Shown piece after piece: positions 18,154 to 26,994 of a DNA stretch of 54,999 nucleotides. Below the pieces are notes generated by a model, which did no database searches, was not told the origin of the DNA, and saw only the letters and a program-made list of their open reading frames with translations. Source of the stretch: Streptomyces sp. YIM 130001 (GTDB lineage Bacteria > Actinomycetota > Actinomycetes > Streptomycetales > Streptomycetaceae); contig NZ_KZ984576.1 in assembly GCF_003574445.1 (NCBI RefSeq), forward strand, positions 1-54,999, written 5' to 3'. A program made the translations under genes and the position numbers. The first letter of the stretch is position 1. Each line of letters begins with the position of its first letter.

Positions 18154-18545
18154 GCACCGACACGACCGCCTCCGTGTCCACGCACATCCTGGACACCAGC
18201 CTCGGCCGCCCGGCCGCAGCCGTCCCGGTGCAACTCTCCGCGCGCAGTGGCGCCGGTGAGTTCGTGGACCTCGGTGGCTCGCAGACGGACGCCGACGGGC
18301 GTTGCAAGGACCTGCCGGCGCTGCCGGTGGGCACCACCCATGTACGTCTCGACTTCGCGACCGAGACGTACTTCCTGACCAGGAACGAACAGAAAGCCGA
18401 GGCGCAGCAGGACGCCCCCGCGAATCGGGACAGCGGTGCGTTCTTCCCGGAGGTGGCGATCACGTTCGCCGTCGTGCCGGGCGAGCACTATCACGTACCG
18501 CTGCTGCTCAACCCGTTCGGCTACTCCGTATACCGAGGGAGCTAG
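18150..18545 (+). CDS. 5-hydroxyisourate hydrolase (transthyretin-like)
   Basis: The 131-residue transthyretin-related protein hydrolyses 5-hydroxyisourate, the urate oxidase product, to OHCU. It has the N-terminal signature VSTHILDTSLGRPAAAVPV (active-site His near 12), an internal DADGRC, and the diagnostic C-terminal tetrapeptide YRGS preceded by HYHVPLLLNPFGYS (second active-site His). Length is slightly over the usual 110-120 owing to a QQDAPANRDS-type insert. It overlaps the decarboxylase by 4 nt and its stop lies 5 bp before the uricase start, so all three enzymes are co-translated. Confidence 0.95.
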   Translation: MSTDTTASVSTHILDTSLGRPAAAVPVQLSARSGAGEFVDLGGSQTDADGRCKDLPALPVGTTHVRLDFATETYFLTRNEQKAEAQQDAPANRDSGAFFPEVAITFAVVPGEHYHVPLLLNPFGYSVYRGS

Positions 18546-18550
18546 CAGAC

Positions 18551-19474
18551 ATGCCCACGATTCTCGGCAAGAACCAGTACGGCAAAGCAGAGAACCGCGT
18601 CGTCAAGATCACGCGGGACGGCGACACCCACCACATCAAGGACCTGAACGTCTCCGTCGCCCTCTCCGGCGACCTCGACGACGTCCACTACTCCGGCTCC
18701 AACGCCCACTGCCTGCCGACCGACACCACCAAGAACACGGTGTACGCGTTCGCCAAGGAGTACGGCATCGAGTCCGCCGAGCAGTTCGGCATCCACCTCG
18801 CCCGGCACTTCGTGTCGAGCCAGGAGCCGATCCACCGGGCGCGCATCCGTATCGAGGAGTACTCCTGGGACCGCATCGAGACCTCGGAGGCCAACTCCAA
18901 GTTCATCGGTGCCGACGAGGTCAAGCACTCCTTCGTCCGCAAGGGCCAGGAGACGCGACTCACCCAGATCACCTACGACGGTGAGAACTGGGAGGTCATC
19001 TCCGGGCTCAAGGACCTCGTCGTCATGAACTCCACCAACTCGGAGTTCTGGGGCTACATCAAGGACAAGTACACGACCCTGCAGGAGGCGTACGACCGCA
19101 TCCTGGCCACCGAGGTGTCGAGCCGCTGGCGGTTCAACTGGACCGACGACGAGCAGCGGATGCCCAACTGGGAGAAGTCCTACGAGCAGGTCAAGAAGCA
19201 CATGCTGCAGGCCTTCGCCGAGACCTACTCGCTGTCGCTGCAGCAGACCCTGTACCAAATGGGTTCGCGCATCATCAACCACCGTTCGGAGATCGACGAG
19301 ATCCGCTTCTCGCTCCCGAACAAGCACCACTTCCTGGTGGACCTCGAGCCGTTCGGCCTCAAGAACGACAACGAGGTGTACTACGCCGCCGACCGGCCCT
19401 ACGGCCTCATCGAGGCGACCGTCCTGCGGGACGGCATCGAGCCGCAGATCCCGGTCGACCTGACCAACCTGTAG
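18551..19474 (+). CDS. urate oxidase (uricase)
   Basis: This cofactor-free 307-residue enzyme oxidises urate with O2 to 5-hydroxyisourate and H2O2. It shows the two tandem T-fold domains. Signatures include ILGKNQYGKAENRVVKI (active-site Lys region), LPTDTTKNTVYAFAKE (catalytic Thr), HSFVRKGQETR, LVVMNSTNSEFWGY, and HLARHFV with the C-terminal IINHRSEIDEIRFSLPNKHHFLVDLEPFGL segment containing substrate-binding residues. Length is normal (about 295-310). It is the third gene of the operon, with GGGAG nine bases before the ATG; earlier in-frame starts would overlap the hydrolase. A hairpin terminator follows. Its H2O2 links it to the catalase with a shared upstream box. Confidence 0.97.
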   Translation: MPTILGKNQYGKAENRVVKITRDGDTHHIKDLNVSVALSGDLDDVHYSGSNAHCLPTDTTKNTVYAFAKEYGIESAEQFGIHLARHFVSSQEPIHRARIRIEEYSWDRIETSEANSKFIGADEVKHSFVRKGQETRLTQITYDGENWEVISGLKDLVVMNSTNSEFWGYIKDKYTTLQEAYDRILATEVSSRWRFNWTDDEQRMPNWEKSYEQVKKHMLQAFAETYSLSLQQTLYQMGSRIINHRSEIDEIRFSLPNKHHFLVDLEPFGLKNDNEVYYAADRPYGLIEATVLRDGIEPQIPVDLTNL

Positions 19475-19505
19475 CACCTGCAGGTGAACTGACCAGGTGT
19501 CAGTG

Positions 19506-19533
19506 TGCCGGCCCTGCCCCCGCAGGGCCGGCA
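19506..19533 (+). terminator. terminator of the uricase operon
   Basis: A perfect 11-bp stem (TGCCGGCCCTG and complement) encloses a 6-nt loop 31 bp after the urate oxidase stop. The next 214 bp up to 19748 show no other gene. Confidence 0.7.
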
Positions 19534-19747
19534 GCCTGAAAACCTCCGACGCGCGTGCGCCGGCGTCTGCCCCGGCAGCAGTTCCGGGGGACAGGAGGGG
19601 AGCGGGGGCATCTGCGCAACATCCGCGCAGGCGAACGGAGTTCACGCGTTCGTCAGCGCACCGCGGACTCGGTCGTCACCCCGCTCGACCCCCGAGTCCG
19701 TAACGATCCGGGTGCCACCCCACCCGTGAGAGGAACGAGGAACCGCC

Positions 19748-21124
19748 ATGGCGGCTTCGCGCATCGTCATCGAGAACTGTGCCATCGCGACGGTGGACGC
19801 CCAGGACACCGAATACGCCCACGGACACGTGGTCGTCGCGGACGACCGCATCGAGTCGGTGGGCGCGGGACCGGCCCCCGAGGACCTCCAGGACGTCGTC
19901 CGCCGCATCGACGGCACCGGCCACTTGCTGACCCCGGGCCTGGTCAACACGCACCACCACTTCTACCAGTGGATCACGCGCGGCCTCGCCACCGATCACA
20001 ACCTCTTCAACTGGCTCGTCGCCCTCTATCCCACGTGGGCGCGCATCGACGAGCCGATGGTCAGGGCCGCCGCCGAGGGATCCCTCGCGATGATGGCCCG
20101 CGGTGGAGTCACCACCGCCATGGACCACCACTACGTCTTCCCGCAGGGCTCCGGCGACCTCTCCGGCGCGATCATCGGCGCCGCCCGCGACATGGGGGTG
20201 CGATTCACCCTCGCCCGCGGCTCCATGGACCGGGGCGTCACGGACGGCGGACTGCCGCCGGACTTCGCCGTCGAGTCCCTCGACCGAGCGCTCGCCGCGA
20301 CCGCCGACACCGTCGACAAGCACCACGACTCCTCCTTCGACGCGATGACCCAGATCGCCGTCGCCCCCTGCTCACCCTTCTCCGTCTCCACCGAACTCAT
20401 GAAGCAGGGCGCCGAGTTGGCCCGCTCCAAGGGGGTACGGCTGCATACCCACGGCTCGGAGACCGTGGAGGAGGAGAAGTTCTGCCACGAGCTGTTCGGC
20501 ATGGGCCCGACCGAGTACTTCGAGTCGACCGGCTGGCTCGGTGACGACGTGTGGATGGCGCACTGCGTCCACATGAACGACGCCGACATCGCCGCCTTCG
20601 CCCGCACCGGCACCGGCGTCGCGCACTGCCCCTCCTCCAATGCGCGCCTCGCCGCCGGCATCGCCCGGGTGCCCGACATGCTCGCCGCCGGCGTACCCGT
20701 CGGCCTCGGGGTGGACGGCACCGCCTCCAACGAGTCCGGCGAACTGCACACCGAACTGCGCAACGCCCTGCTCATCAACCGCCTCGGCGCCCACCGCGAA
20801 GCCGCCCTGAACGCCCGCCAGGCACTGCGCCTGGGGACCCACGGCGGCGCCCGCGTGCTCGGCCGCGGCGACCAGACCGGCTCCGTCGAGGCCGACAAGC
20901 TCGCCGACGTCGTCCTGTGGAAGATGGACGGCCTCGCCCACTCCACCATCGCCGACCCGGTCACCGCACTCGTCTTCGGCGCAGCCGCGCCGGTCACCGC
21001 TTCCTTCGTCGGCGGACGGCAGATCGTCGAACACGATCGCCTGCTGACCGCCGACGAGGACCGCATCGCCAGGTCCGCGCGCGACGAGGCCCAGCGCCTC
21101 GCCCGTATCGCCGCCGGAGCCTGA
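19748..21124 (+). CDS. 8-oxoguanine deaminase
   Basis: The 458-residue amidohydrolase should deaminate 8-oxoguanine to urate, feeding the adjacent uricase. It has the subtype III amidohydrolase metal site: the N-terminal H-x-H in LTPGLVNTHHHFYQ (His69, His71), His in RLHTHGSE, His in WMAHCVHM and the Asp of GLGVDGTASNE. The HFYQWITRGLATD and CPSSNARLAAGIARV stretches match the 8-oxoG deaminase/ATZ-TRZ group of Streptomyces and Pseudomonas. Good GAGGAA ribosome site. A related guanine or cytosine-type deaminase remains possible, but the uricase context favours 8-oxoguanine. It has its own promoter region after the uricase terminator. Confidence 0.85.
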   Translation: MAASRIVIENCAIATVDAQDTEYAHGHVVVADDRIESVGAGPAPEDLQDVVRRIDGTGHLLTPGLVNTHHHFYQWITRGLATDHNLFNWLVALYPTWARIDEPMVRAAAEGSLAMMARGGVTTAMDHHYVFPQGSGDLSGAIIGAARDMGVRFTLARGSMDRGVTDGGLPPDFAVESLDRALAATADTVDKHHDSSFDAMTQIAVAPCSPFSVSTELMKQGAELARSKGVRLHTHGSETVEEEKFCHELFGMGPTEYFESTGWLGDDVWMAHCVHMNDADIAAFARTGTGVAHCPSSNARLAAGIARVPDMLAAGVPVGLGVDGTASNESGELHTELRNALLINRLGAHREAALNARQALRLGTHGGARVLGRGDQTGSVEADKLADVVLWKMDGLAHSTIADPVTALVFGAAAPVTASFVGGRQIVEHDRLLTADEDRIARSARDEAQRLARIAAGA

Positions 21125-21162
21125 CCAGGATGTCCGGCCGAGGGGGACGGCCCTCAGCCGGA

Positions 21163-21230
21163 GCCGTGGATCCGAGCGGGATCCACGGCAGCCGCGATCG
21201 GTGGACGCGAGCCACGGCCCGCGTCCACCG
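21163..21230 (+). terminator. tandem hairpins in the 347-bp gap before the permease
   Basis: Two perfect 11-bp stems follow the deaminase: GCCGTGGATCC/GGATCCACGGC (21163-21189) and CGGTGGACGCG/CGCGTCCACCG (21199-21230). Together they look like a double terminator. The remaining 240 bp to the permease start (21472) are C/A-rich and show no gene; they presumably hold its promoter and leader. Confidence 0.6.
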
Positions 21231-21471
21231 ACCGGTGAACCGTCCACGTACCACCCGCACGAGCCGCACGACCGTTCAACTGCCCGGCCCCCGCCGCCGG
21301 TTGGACCTCACGACCCGCAGCACCGCGCGACCGCACTCGCCGGCACCCTCACCCCTCCTCACACCATCGACCCGCGACAGCACCACCCGCACCTCACCGA
21401 GTGCGCCCGTCCGAACGACCTCCATGACACCCGCGTCGCTGGCGACGCGTCAACCGACCGGAGGAACCGCC

Positions 21472-22935
21472 GTGGCAGCAACGCCCAGGGTTCGAAAAGC
21501 AGTCGCCGTGCCAGAGGACGAAAACGTCCGCGACCAGAAGCCGACCAAGCACCCGGTCGACGAGACACTTCCGCCCCTGAAGATGATGACCAGCGGCCTC
21601 CAGCACGTGGCCGCGATGTACGCAGGAGTGGTGGCCCCGCCCCTGATCGTCGGAGCGGCCGTCGGGCTCTCCGCGAAGGAACTCACCTTCCTCACCGGCG
21701 CGAGCCTGCTCACCGCGGGCCTCGCCACCTTCCTGCAGACGCTCGGCATCTGGAAGATCGGCGCCCGACTGCCGTTCGTCAACGGCGTCACCTTCGCAGG
21801 CGTCGCCCCGATGCTCGCCATCATCGACCAGACCGAGAACAAGGACGACGCGCTGCCGATCATCTTCGGCGCGATCATCGTGGCGGGTCTGCTCGGGTTC
21901 ATAGCCGCGCCGTTCTTCTCGAAGCTGATCCGCTTCTTCCCGCCGGTCGTCACCGGCTCGGTGATCACCCTGATCGGTGTCTCCCTGATGCCCGTCGCCT
22001 TCGGCTGGGCGCAGGGACCGGTACCCGAAGCCGACGACTACGGGTCGATGAAGTACCTGGGCCTGGCCGGTATCACGCTCGTGATCGTGCTGCTGATCCG
22101 GCGCTTCACCAGCGGGTTCGTCAAGCAGATCGCCGTACTGCTCGGCCTTGTCATCGGCACCGTGATCGCCGTTCCGTTCGGCGTGACCGACTTCAGCGCC
22201 GTCGGCGAGGCGGACATCGTCGGCTTCCCGACCCCGTTCCACTTCGGTGCACCGCAGTTCGCCGCCGCCGCGATCATCTCGATGTGCGTCGTCATGATCG
22301 TCTCGATGACCGAGTCGACCGCTGACATGCTGGCCCTCGGCGAGATCGTCGAGCGCCCGGCCGACGAGAAGACGATCGCGGCCGGCCTGCGTGCCGACAC
22401 CCTGGGCTCGGCCCTGTCCCCGTTCTTCAACGGCTTCATGGCCAGCGCATTCGCGCAGAACATCGGCCTGGTCGCGATGACGAAGATCCGCAGCCGGTTC
22501 GTGGTCGCCGTCGGTGGTGGCTTCCTCGTCCTGATGGGCCTGTGTCCGATCGCCGCCTCGCTCATCGCGACGGTGCCCCGGCCGGTGCTCGGCGGCGCCG
22601 GCGTCGTGCTGTTCGGCTCGGTGGCGGCCAGTGGTATCCAGACGCTCGCCAAGGCCGGTCTGGAGAAGGACAACAACGTCCTCATCGTCGCCGTCGCGCT
22701 CGCGGTCGGCCTGATCCCGATCGCCGCGCCGGAGTTCTACCACGCGTTCCCCGAGACCGCGATGATCATCCTCGACTCCGGTATCTCCACCGGCTGTGTC
22801 GCGGCCGTCGTGCTCAACCTGGTGTTCAACCACATCGGCAAGGGCAAGGACGCCGAGGACGTCACGCACCCGATGGAAGCGGGGGAGGACCTCGCGGAGC
22901 CGCGCACCGAGAAGGAGACGGCGACGGCCCACTGA
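21472..22935 (+). CDS. purine (xanthine/urate-type) permease, NCS2 family
   Basis: This 487-residue integral membrane protein belongs to the nucleobase:cation symporter-2 family and probably imports xanthine, urate or a related purine with H+ or Na+. About 12-14 hydrophobic segments are visible from GLQHVAAMYAGVVAPPLIVG onward. The family signatures QHVAAMYAG, VNGVTFAGVAPM, SMTESTADMLALGE and the A-F-A-Q-N-I-G-L motif (residues FAQNIGLVAMT) are intact; the Glu of TESTAD and the QN pair form the substrate site in studied members. The N-terminal 35 residues are polar. The GTG start at 21472 is fixed by GGAGGAA five bases upstream. It follows the deaminase in the same direction but after terminator-like hairpins. 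Confidence 0.93.
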   Translation: MAATPRVRKAVAVPEDENVRDQKPTKHPVDETLPPLKMMTSGLQHVAAMYAGVVAPPLIVGAAVGLSAKELTFLTGASLLTAGLATFLQTLGIWKIGARLPFVNGVTFAGVAPMLAIIDQTENKDDALPIIFGAIIVAGLLGFIAAPFFSKLIRFFPPVVTGSVITLIGVSLMPVAFGWAQGPVPEADDYGSMKYLGLAGITLVIVLLIRRFTSGFVKQIAVLLGLVIGTVIAVPFGVTDFSAVGEADIVGFPTPFHFGAPQFAAAAIISMCVVMIVSMTESTADMLALGEIVERPADEKTIAAGLRADTLGSALSPFFNGFMASAFAQNIGLVAMTKIRSRFVVAVGGGFLVLMGLCPIAASLIATVPRPVLGGAGVVLFGSVAASGIQTLAKAGLEKDNNVLIVAVALAVGLIPIAAPEFYHAFPETAMIILDSGISTGCVAAVVLNLVFNHIGKGKDAEDVTHPMEAGEDLAEPRTEKETATAH

Positions 22936-22979
22936 GCGGGCCGGAAGGTCCACTCGAGGTCCTGAGGAACGTACGCCCG

Positions 22980-23021
22980 GACGGGGCGGATCCGGCATCG
23001 GTGTGCCGGGTCCGCCCCGTC
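22980..23021. terminator. convergent terminator, permease/thioesterase
   Basis: An 18-bp stem with a single G-T pair and a 6-nt loop lies midway between the two convergent genes and can serve both. Confidence 0.75.
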
Positions 23022-23038
23022 GGTCACGTCCGCGGGCG

Positions 23039-23461
23039 CTACAGGCCCATCAGGGACGGAGTCGCGGCGAGGGACCGGAACGGCTCCGTCGGGTCGGCCA
23101 CGAGACGGCGCGCCGACAGGTCCAACACTCCGCCGACGGAGGTCAGTTCAGCGGCGAGCTGCCCGTCCGCCCTGCGCAGCGTCTGCTCGACCCGGAACGT
23201 CTTCCCCTCGCCCCAGACGAACGTGCAGCTGACGTCGACCTCGTCACCGGCGAGCAGTTCCCGCCGGTAGCGGATGGTGGTCTCCAGGACGACCGGGCCC
23301 ACGCCCTTGCCGTGCAGGTCCTGCTGGGAGATGCCGCTGGCCCGCAGCAGCGACCAGCGGGCGTGCTCCGCGTACTGCAGGTACACCGCCTGGTTCAGGT
23401 GGCCCTGGATGTCGGTCTCGTATCCCCGGACGGTCACGGGCACGGTGAATGGCTCGGACAT
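23039..23461 (-). CDS. acyl-CoA thioesterase, YbgC/4HBT hotdog family
   Basis: The 140-residue single-hotdog protein has the 4-hydroxybenzoyl-CoA thioesterase signature. VRGYETDIQGHLNQAVYLQYAEHARW contains the catalytic Asp and the H-x-N motif (about residues 17-26), followed by VVLETTIRYRRELLAGDEVDVSC and RVEQTLRRADGQLAAEL. Proteins of this type hydrolyse medium or long-chain acyl-CoA. The true substrate is unknown. It stands alone, and a start at 23461 (MSEPFTVPV) fits the family. The divergent neighbour at 23588 is on the same strand and could be upstream in one transcript. Confidence 0.88.
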   Translation of the reverse strand: MSEPFTVPVTVRGYETDIQGHLNQAVYLQYAEHARWSLLRASGISQQDLHGKGVGPVVLETTIRYRRELLAGDEVDVSCTFVWGEGKTFRVEQTLRRADGQLAAELTSVGGVLDLSARRLVADPTEPFRSLAATPSLMGL

Positions 23462-23587
23462 GCTTCCCCTTCGACATGTGTGCGACGTGCGTGCGGCACG
23501 GCTCCGGTGGACGATCGCGCGGCCCGCCCCGGTCCGGACGTGTCCAACAGCCCCGGACCGTACGGCATTCCGGGCAGGAACCGCCGG

Positions 23588-24244
23588 TCATACGCGACGG
23601 GGCGAGGCCAGCACGCAGCGGCCGCCGCCGCGCTCCGTGTGGCTGCCGACCTGCCATCCCGCGGCATCGAGGGCGCGGGCGCAGGCGTCCAGGGTCCCGT
23701 CGTCCCCGGTGGATCGCCCGTCCGTGCCGCCGGGTACGAAGCGGACCGCGACCGCCTCGGGCTGCGGCGTGGCACCGACCCGGTACCCGGATGCGGTGGA
23801 GCTCGCCGGGGTGCATCCCGCAGCCTCGAGGGCGAGTGCGGCGGCCTGCACCAGATGGCTGCGCTCCCAGGCGCAGGGCCGCTCGGTCGACCCGTCCCGA
23901 TGGGTCATACGGCGCAGCTCGATCAATCCCTGCCAGGCGCTGTGCACTTCGCGGGCACGGGCCGGACCGGACGGGGCCTCGCCCGGCTCACCGGCACGGG
24001 CGGCGAACACCCCGGAGCCCGCCTCGTGGGCCGGCGCAGGCGGCGCGGCGGCACTGCGCAGCTCCTCTCGGAAGCGGTGACCCGCAGGCGTCAGGAAATA
24101 CGCCCGCGGCGGCCGTGCGTGCCGGAACGCGAGACCGCGTGCGACCAGACCCTCCAGCTGCGCGGGTGTCCCGGAGAGCCGCCCCGTCACCGGCTCCGCG
24201 TCCGCCATGATGCGCCGCTGCACCGCGCTCGCCCGCCCGCTCAT
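23588..24244 (-). CDS. hypothetical protein with winged-helix-like N-terminus
   Basis: I do not recognise this 218-residue protein. Residues 1-60 (MSGRASAVQRRIMADAEPV, LEGLVARGLAFRHARPPRAY, FLTPAGHRFREELR) look like a winged helix in which a helix pair is followed by a wing ending T-P-A-G-H, as in MarR/PadR-type domains. The rest is Ala-rich with a repeated theme: WERSHLVQAAALALEAAGCTP and DDGTLDACARALDAAGWQVG. The start at 24244 has GGAG upstream; longer starts extend into unlikely Arg/Gly-rich sequence. Conserved-hypothetical genes like this are common in Streptomyces. A DNA-binding role is possible but weakly supported. Confidence 0.65.
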   Translation of the reverse strand: MSGRASAVQRRIMADAEPVTGRLSGTPAQLEGLVARGLAFRHARPPRAYFLTPAGHRFREELRSAAAPPAPAHEAGSGVFAARAGEPGEAPSGPARAREVHSAWQGLIELRRMTHRDGSTERPCAWERSHLVQAAALALEAAGCTPASSTASGYRVGATPQPEAVAVRFVPGGTDGRSTGDDGTLDACARALDAAGWQVGSHTERGGGRCVLASPRRV

Positions 24245-24461
24245 CGCCCGGCCCCCTCTCCTCGCGACCTCGCTCCGAGGGCTCGCCCCGGACCCTGTGG
24301 GGCGTAACCGCATCCCGTCATCCATGGTGCCCGCGCCCACTGACAACGGCCGCTCGAGCGGTGCGTCGCACCGGAAATGCTCACCTCCGTGCGTAGCCCC
24401 GTCCGCCCGGGCAGGTCATCGTGGTGCTTTCGCCCCCGAACCACCGCAGAGAGGACCGGAG

Positions 24462-25565
24462 TTGCGAAGACGTCACTTCATGTCGGGCCTGGCCGGGATG
24501 GCGGCCTCCGCCGCGCTCGTCCCCGCCTCCGCCGCCCACGCCGCACCGCGCCCCTCCGCCGCCGACGGCTGGCAGGAGGTCGCCGTACCGCCCGCCGAAC
24601 CGGCCGCCCGCTTCTACGCGGTAGCCGCGGCCGGGCCCGCGCTCGCCTGGGCCGTGGGAGCGCAGGAGCTGCAGGTGGGCGCCGGCCGTCCGGTCGCCCA
24701 CACCTGGAACGGCACCGCCTGGACCCCGGCCGGCCTCGGCCACCTCGAAGGACTCGTCCACCTGCACGCGGTCGCGGGGAACACCGAGCAGGCCTGGGCC
24801 CTCGGAGTGGACGTCGACGACACCGCCCTGCTGTTCGGCTGGGACGGCACCACCTGGCAGCGCGAGACCTTCCCCGGGCAGGGCGAAGCCGGGACGACAC
24901 TCACCGGGATCGAGCTCGCCGCCGACGGCACCGCCTGGGCCTCCGGCCGGAACGGCGACAAACCCGGACTCCTCCACCACACCGCCGGCGGCACCTGGCA
25001 GTGGACCCCGGCGATCCCCGGCGAAGCCGTCCCCGCCCCGGCCCACGTCCACGTCGCGTCCTCCGGAGACATCTGGGCGTACGGCGACGTCATCGCCCGC
25101 TGGGACGGCGACTGGACCGTGATCCCGCGCCGACTCGGTCTGCGCGCGACGGTCAGCGGCCTGCTCCCGGTCGCGGACGACGACATCTGGCTCACCGGAT
25201 ACGACTACGGCGCGGGCGGCCCGCCCGGCAAGCCGCCCGGGATCGACTTCGAGCGCTGGAACGGCGAGGAGTGGACCGACGTAGCCGCCCCGTTCAGTGT
25301 CGGCATGCTGAGCGGCATCGTCGCCGACGACCAGGGACGCCCCGAACTCATCCCCGGCTGGGACTTCTGGGACCAGCCGCGCGCCCACTACCTGCGCTGG
25401 GACGGCACGGACTGGGTCGGCGAGCGCGGGCCCGAGACCGAGGACACCTTCCTGCCCTTCGCCCTGACCCGCGTCCCCGGCGCCCAGGGCGGCCACTGGG
25501 CGGTCGGCACCACCTCGTTCTACCGCCAGCCTCCGGCCCAACTGCGCATCGAGCACCACGCCTGA
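24462..25565 (+). CDS. Tat-exported beta-propeller-like protein
   Basis: The 367-residue product starts at TTG with GAGGA six bases upstream. This exposes a perfect twin-arginine signal, M-RRRHFMSGLAGMAASAALV, with cleavage near ASAAHAAP (about 25-32). The mature protein is a series of short blades rich in W and G: LAWAVGAQ, HTWNGTAWTPAG, LFGWDGTTWQRE, AWASGRNG, DIWAYGDVIARWDGDWT, DIWLTGYDY, RWNGEEWTD, YLRWDGTDWVG, HWAVGTTSFY. Such W-x-x-G-x-x-W repeats every 40-50 residues suggest a beta-propeller. No catalytic motif is seen. It is probably extracellular or cell-wall associated with unknown ligand. An earlier ATG-start reading would hide the Tat signal. Confidence 0.8.
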   Translation: MRRRHFMSGLAGMAASAALVPASAAHAAPRPSAADGWQEVAVPPAEPAARFYAVAAAGPALAWAVGAQELQVGAGRPVAHTWNGTAWTPAGLGHLEGLVHLHAVAGNTEQAWALGVDVDDTALLFGWDGTTWQRETFPGQGEAGTTLTGIELAADGTAWASGRNGDKPGLLHHTAGGTWQWTPAIPGEAVPAPAHVHVASSGDIWAYGDVIARWDGDWTVIPRRLGLRATVSGLLPVADDDIWLTGYDYGAGGPPGKPPGIDFERWNGEEWTDVAAPFSVGMLSGIVADDQGRPELIPGWDFWDQPRAHYLRWDGTDWVGERGPETEDTFLPFALTRVPGAQGGHWAVGTTSFYRQPPAQLRIEHHA

Positions 25566-25576
25566 CAGCGGTACCT

Positions 25577-25610
25577 CGGGGCGCGGCGCACTCCTGCGCG
25601 CCGCGCCCCG
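25577..25610. terminator. convergent terminator, propeller protein/sulfite oxidase-like gene
   Basis: A perfect 13-bp stem (CGGGGCGCGGCGC and complement) with an 8-nt loop fills the short gap between the two convergent stops. Confidence 0.75.
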
Positions 25611-26897
25611 TCACACCACACTGACCGGATGGCGCACCACGGCGTCGAAGAGGTACCCCTGCTCGTTGGCGACCGTACGCTCCGGCTGCCGCACCCCGCG
25701 CGAGTCCGTCGCCCGGGCCAGGAGCTGCCGCGCACCGGCCCGCTCCGGACGCCAACGGGCCGACCAGCGCACCCAGTTGTCCTGTCTCGGAGAGTCCCGC
25801 AGTCGCGCGGGCCGCCAGCTCGCGCCGCCGTCCGTACTCACCTCGACGGACGTCACCCGCCCGCGGCCCGACCACGACCTGCCGGTCAGGACATGCGTGC
25901 GGCCGGCGGCGAACTCCTGTCCCTGCGCCACCTCGAAGGCGCTCTTCACGGTCTGCCGGGTCAGCGGGGCACTGCCCTCGGGGGGATACGCATCGCCGAA
26001 CAGCCGGTAGAAGTCGGTGTTCCAGGGCGAGTACAGCGGCTCGGCGGACACCTCGATGTCGCCGACCCACTTCACCGAGGCGATGCCGACCCAGGACGGC
26101 ACGAGTACCCGCACCGGATGCCCGTGGTCGGCGGGCAGCGGCCCACCGTTCATCTCGTACGCCAACACCACGTCGTCCAGGGCCTTTTCCACCGGCAGTG
26201 GACGCCGCACCCGTCCGAGGTTCGCGCCGTCGTCGGTCACGTAGTCGGCGTCCAGACCTCGGGGCTGTACGTCCACAGCGTCCCGGCGGACTCCCGCGAG
26301 GCGCAGTACGTCCGCGAGCCGCACCCCGCGCCAGCGGGCGCTGCCGACCGCACCGAGCGTCCACGCGGTGCCGGAGGCGGGCCGGCCCTGCTGGGTGTCG
26401 AAGTAGCTGCGTGCGTTCCCCGCGCACTCGACGAGCGCGCTGACGGTCACCGAGGGCAGCCGCCGCAGGTCGGCGTAGGAGAACTCCGTCCCGTCCGGCC
26501 GGCCGAGTCCGCTGCCCCACACCCGCAGGCTCCAACTGTCCTTGTCGATCACGGGAGTCGAGGTGTGGTTGCGGACGAAGAACCGCTCCACGGGAGTGTG
26601 CCGTCCGGTGTCGCGGAGCGCCTCGAAGCGGGTCTCGGCATTGGTGCCCCGCACCGTGAACCACTCCTCGGGCAGCGGTTTCACCGTGCCGGCGGTCGCG
26701 GCGGCGGTCGCCGAACGGCTCTCCGCCGCGGCGGGAGCCGCCGCCCAGGCACCGGTGGCGCCCACCGCACCGGTGGCCGCCAGCATCCTCAGGAGCAGCC
26801 GCCGGTCCACGCCCTCCGCCCGCGCCTCGCCCGCCAGGAACTGCTCTCGTCTGAGCCGGTCGTGCGCCACTTCGCCGATGTGATCACTCATGGTCAC
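25611..26897 (-). CDS. sulfite oxidase-like molybdopterin enzyme
   Basis: The 428-residue protein has an oxidoreductase molybdopterin domain (about 95-290) and a C-terminal Mo-Co dimerisation domain (about 310-425). The Mo-coordinating cysteine lies in SALVECAGNARSYF (about Cys158), followed by GTAWTLGAVGSARWRGVRLADVL and the HGHPVRVLVPSWVGIASVKWVGDIEV stretch. A twin-arginine-like segment RRLLLRMLAATGAVGATGAWAAA begins near residue 32 after a polar N-terminus, suggesting Tat export or membrane anchoring. Substrate may be sulfite or another sulfur compound; no cytochrome partner is adjacent. Start could be 26897 or the second Met at 26891. Confidence 0.88.
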   Translation of the reverse strand: MTMSDHIGEVAHDRLRREQFLAGEARAEGVDRRLLLRMLAATGAVGATGAWAAAPAAAESRSATAAATAGTVKPLPEEWFTVRGTNAETRFEALRDTGRHTPVERFFVRNHTSTPVIDKDSWSLRVWGSGLGRPDGTEFSYADLRRLPSVTVSALVECAGNARSYFDTQQGRPASGTAWTLGAVGSARWRGVRLADVLRLAGVRRDAVDVQPRGLDADYVTDDGANLGRVRRPLPVEKALDDVVLAYEMNGGPLPADHGHPVRVLVPSWVGIASVKWVGDIEVSAEPLYSPWNTDFYRLFGDAYPPEGSAPLTRQTVKSAFEVAQGQEFAAGRTHVLTGRSWSGRGRVTSVEVSTDGGASWRPARLRDSPRQDNWVRWSARWRPERAGARQLLARATDSRGVRQPERTVANEQGYLFDAVVRHPVSVV

Positions 26898-26994
26898 ATC
26901 GTCGACCGACCCGTACCGTCAACTCCATGACGCCGCTGTGAAGTTCATGTGTCACGGGCCGTGAGGCGGCCGCCTCACGCTCCTGCGCCGTGCA

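Noticed and set aside
21200..21470. Extended N-terminus for the purine permease (start at 21424 or earlier)
   Set aside because: The upstream reading is Pro/Thr/Arg-rich and unlike the family; GGAGGAA directly before GTG 21472 gives a normal NCS2 start.
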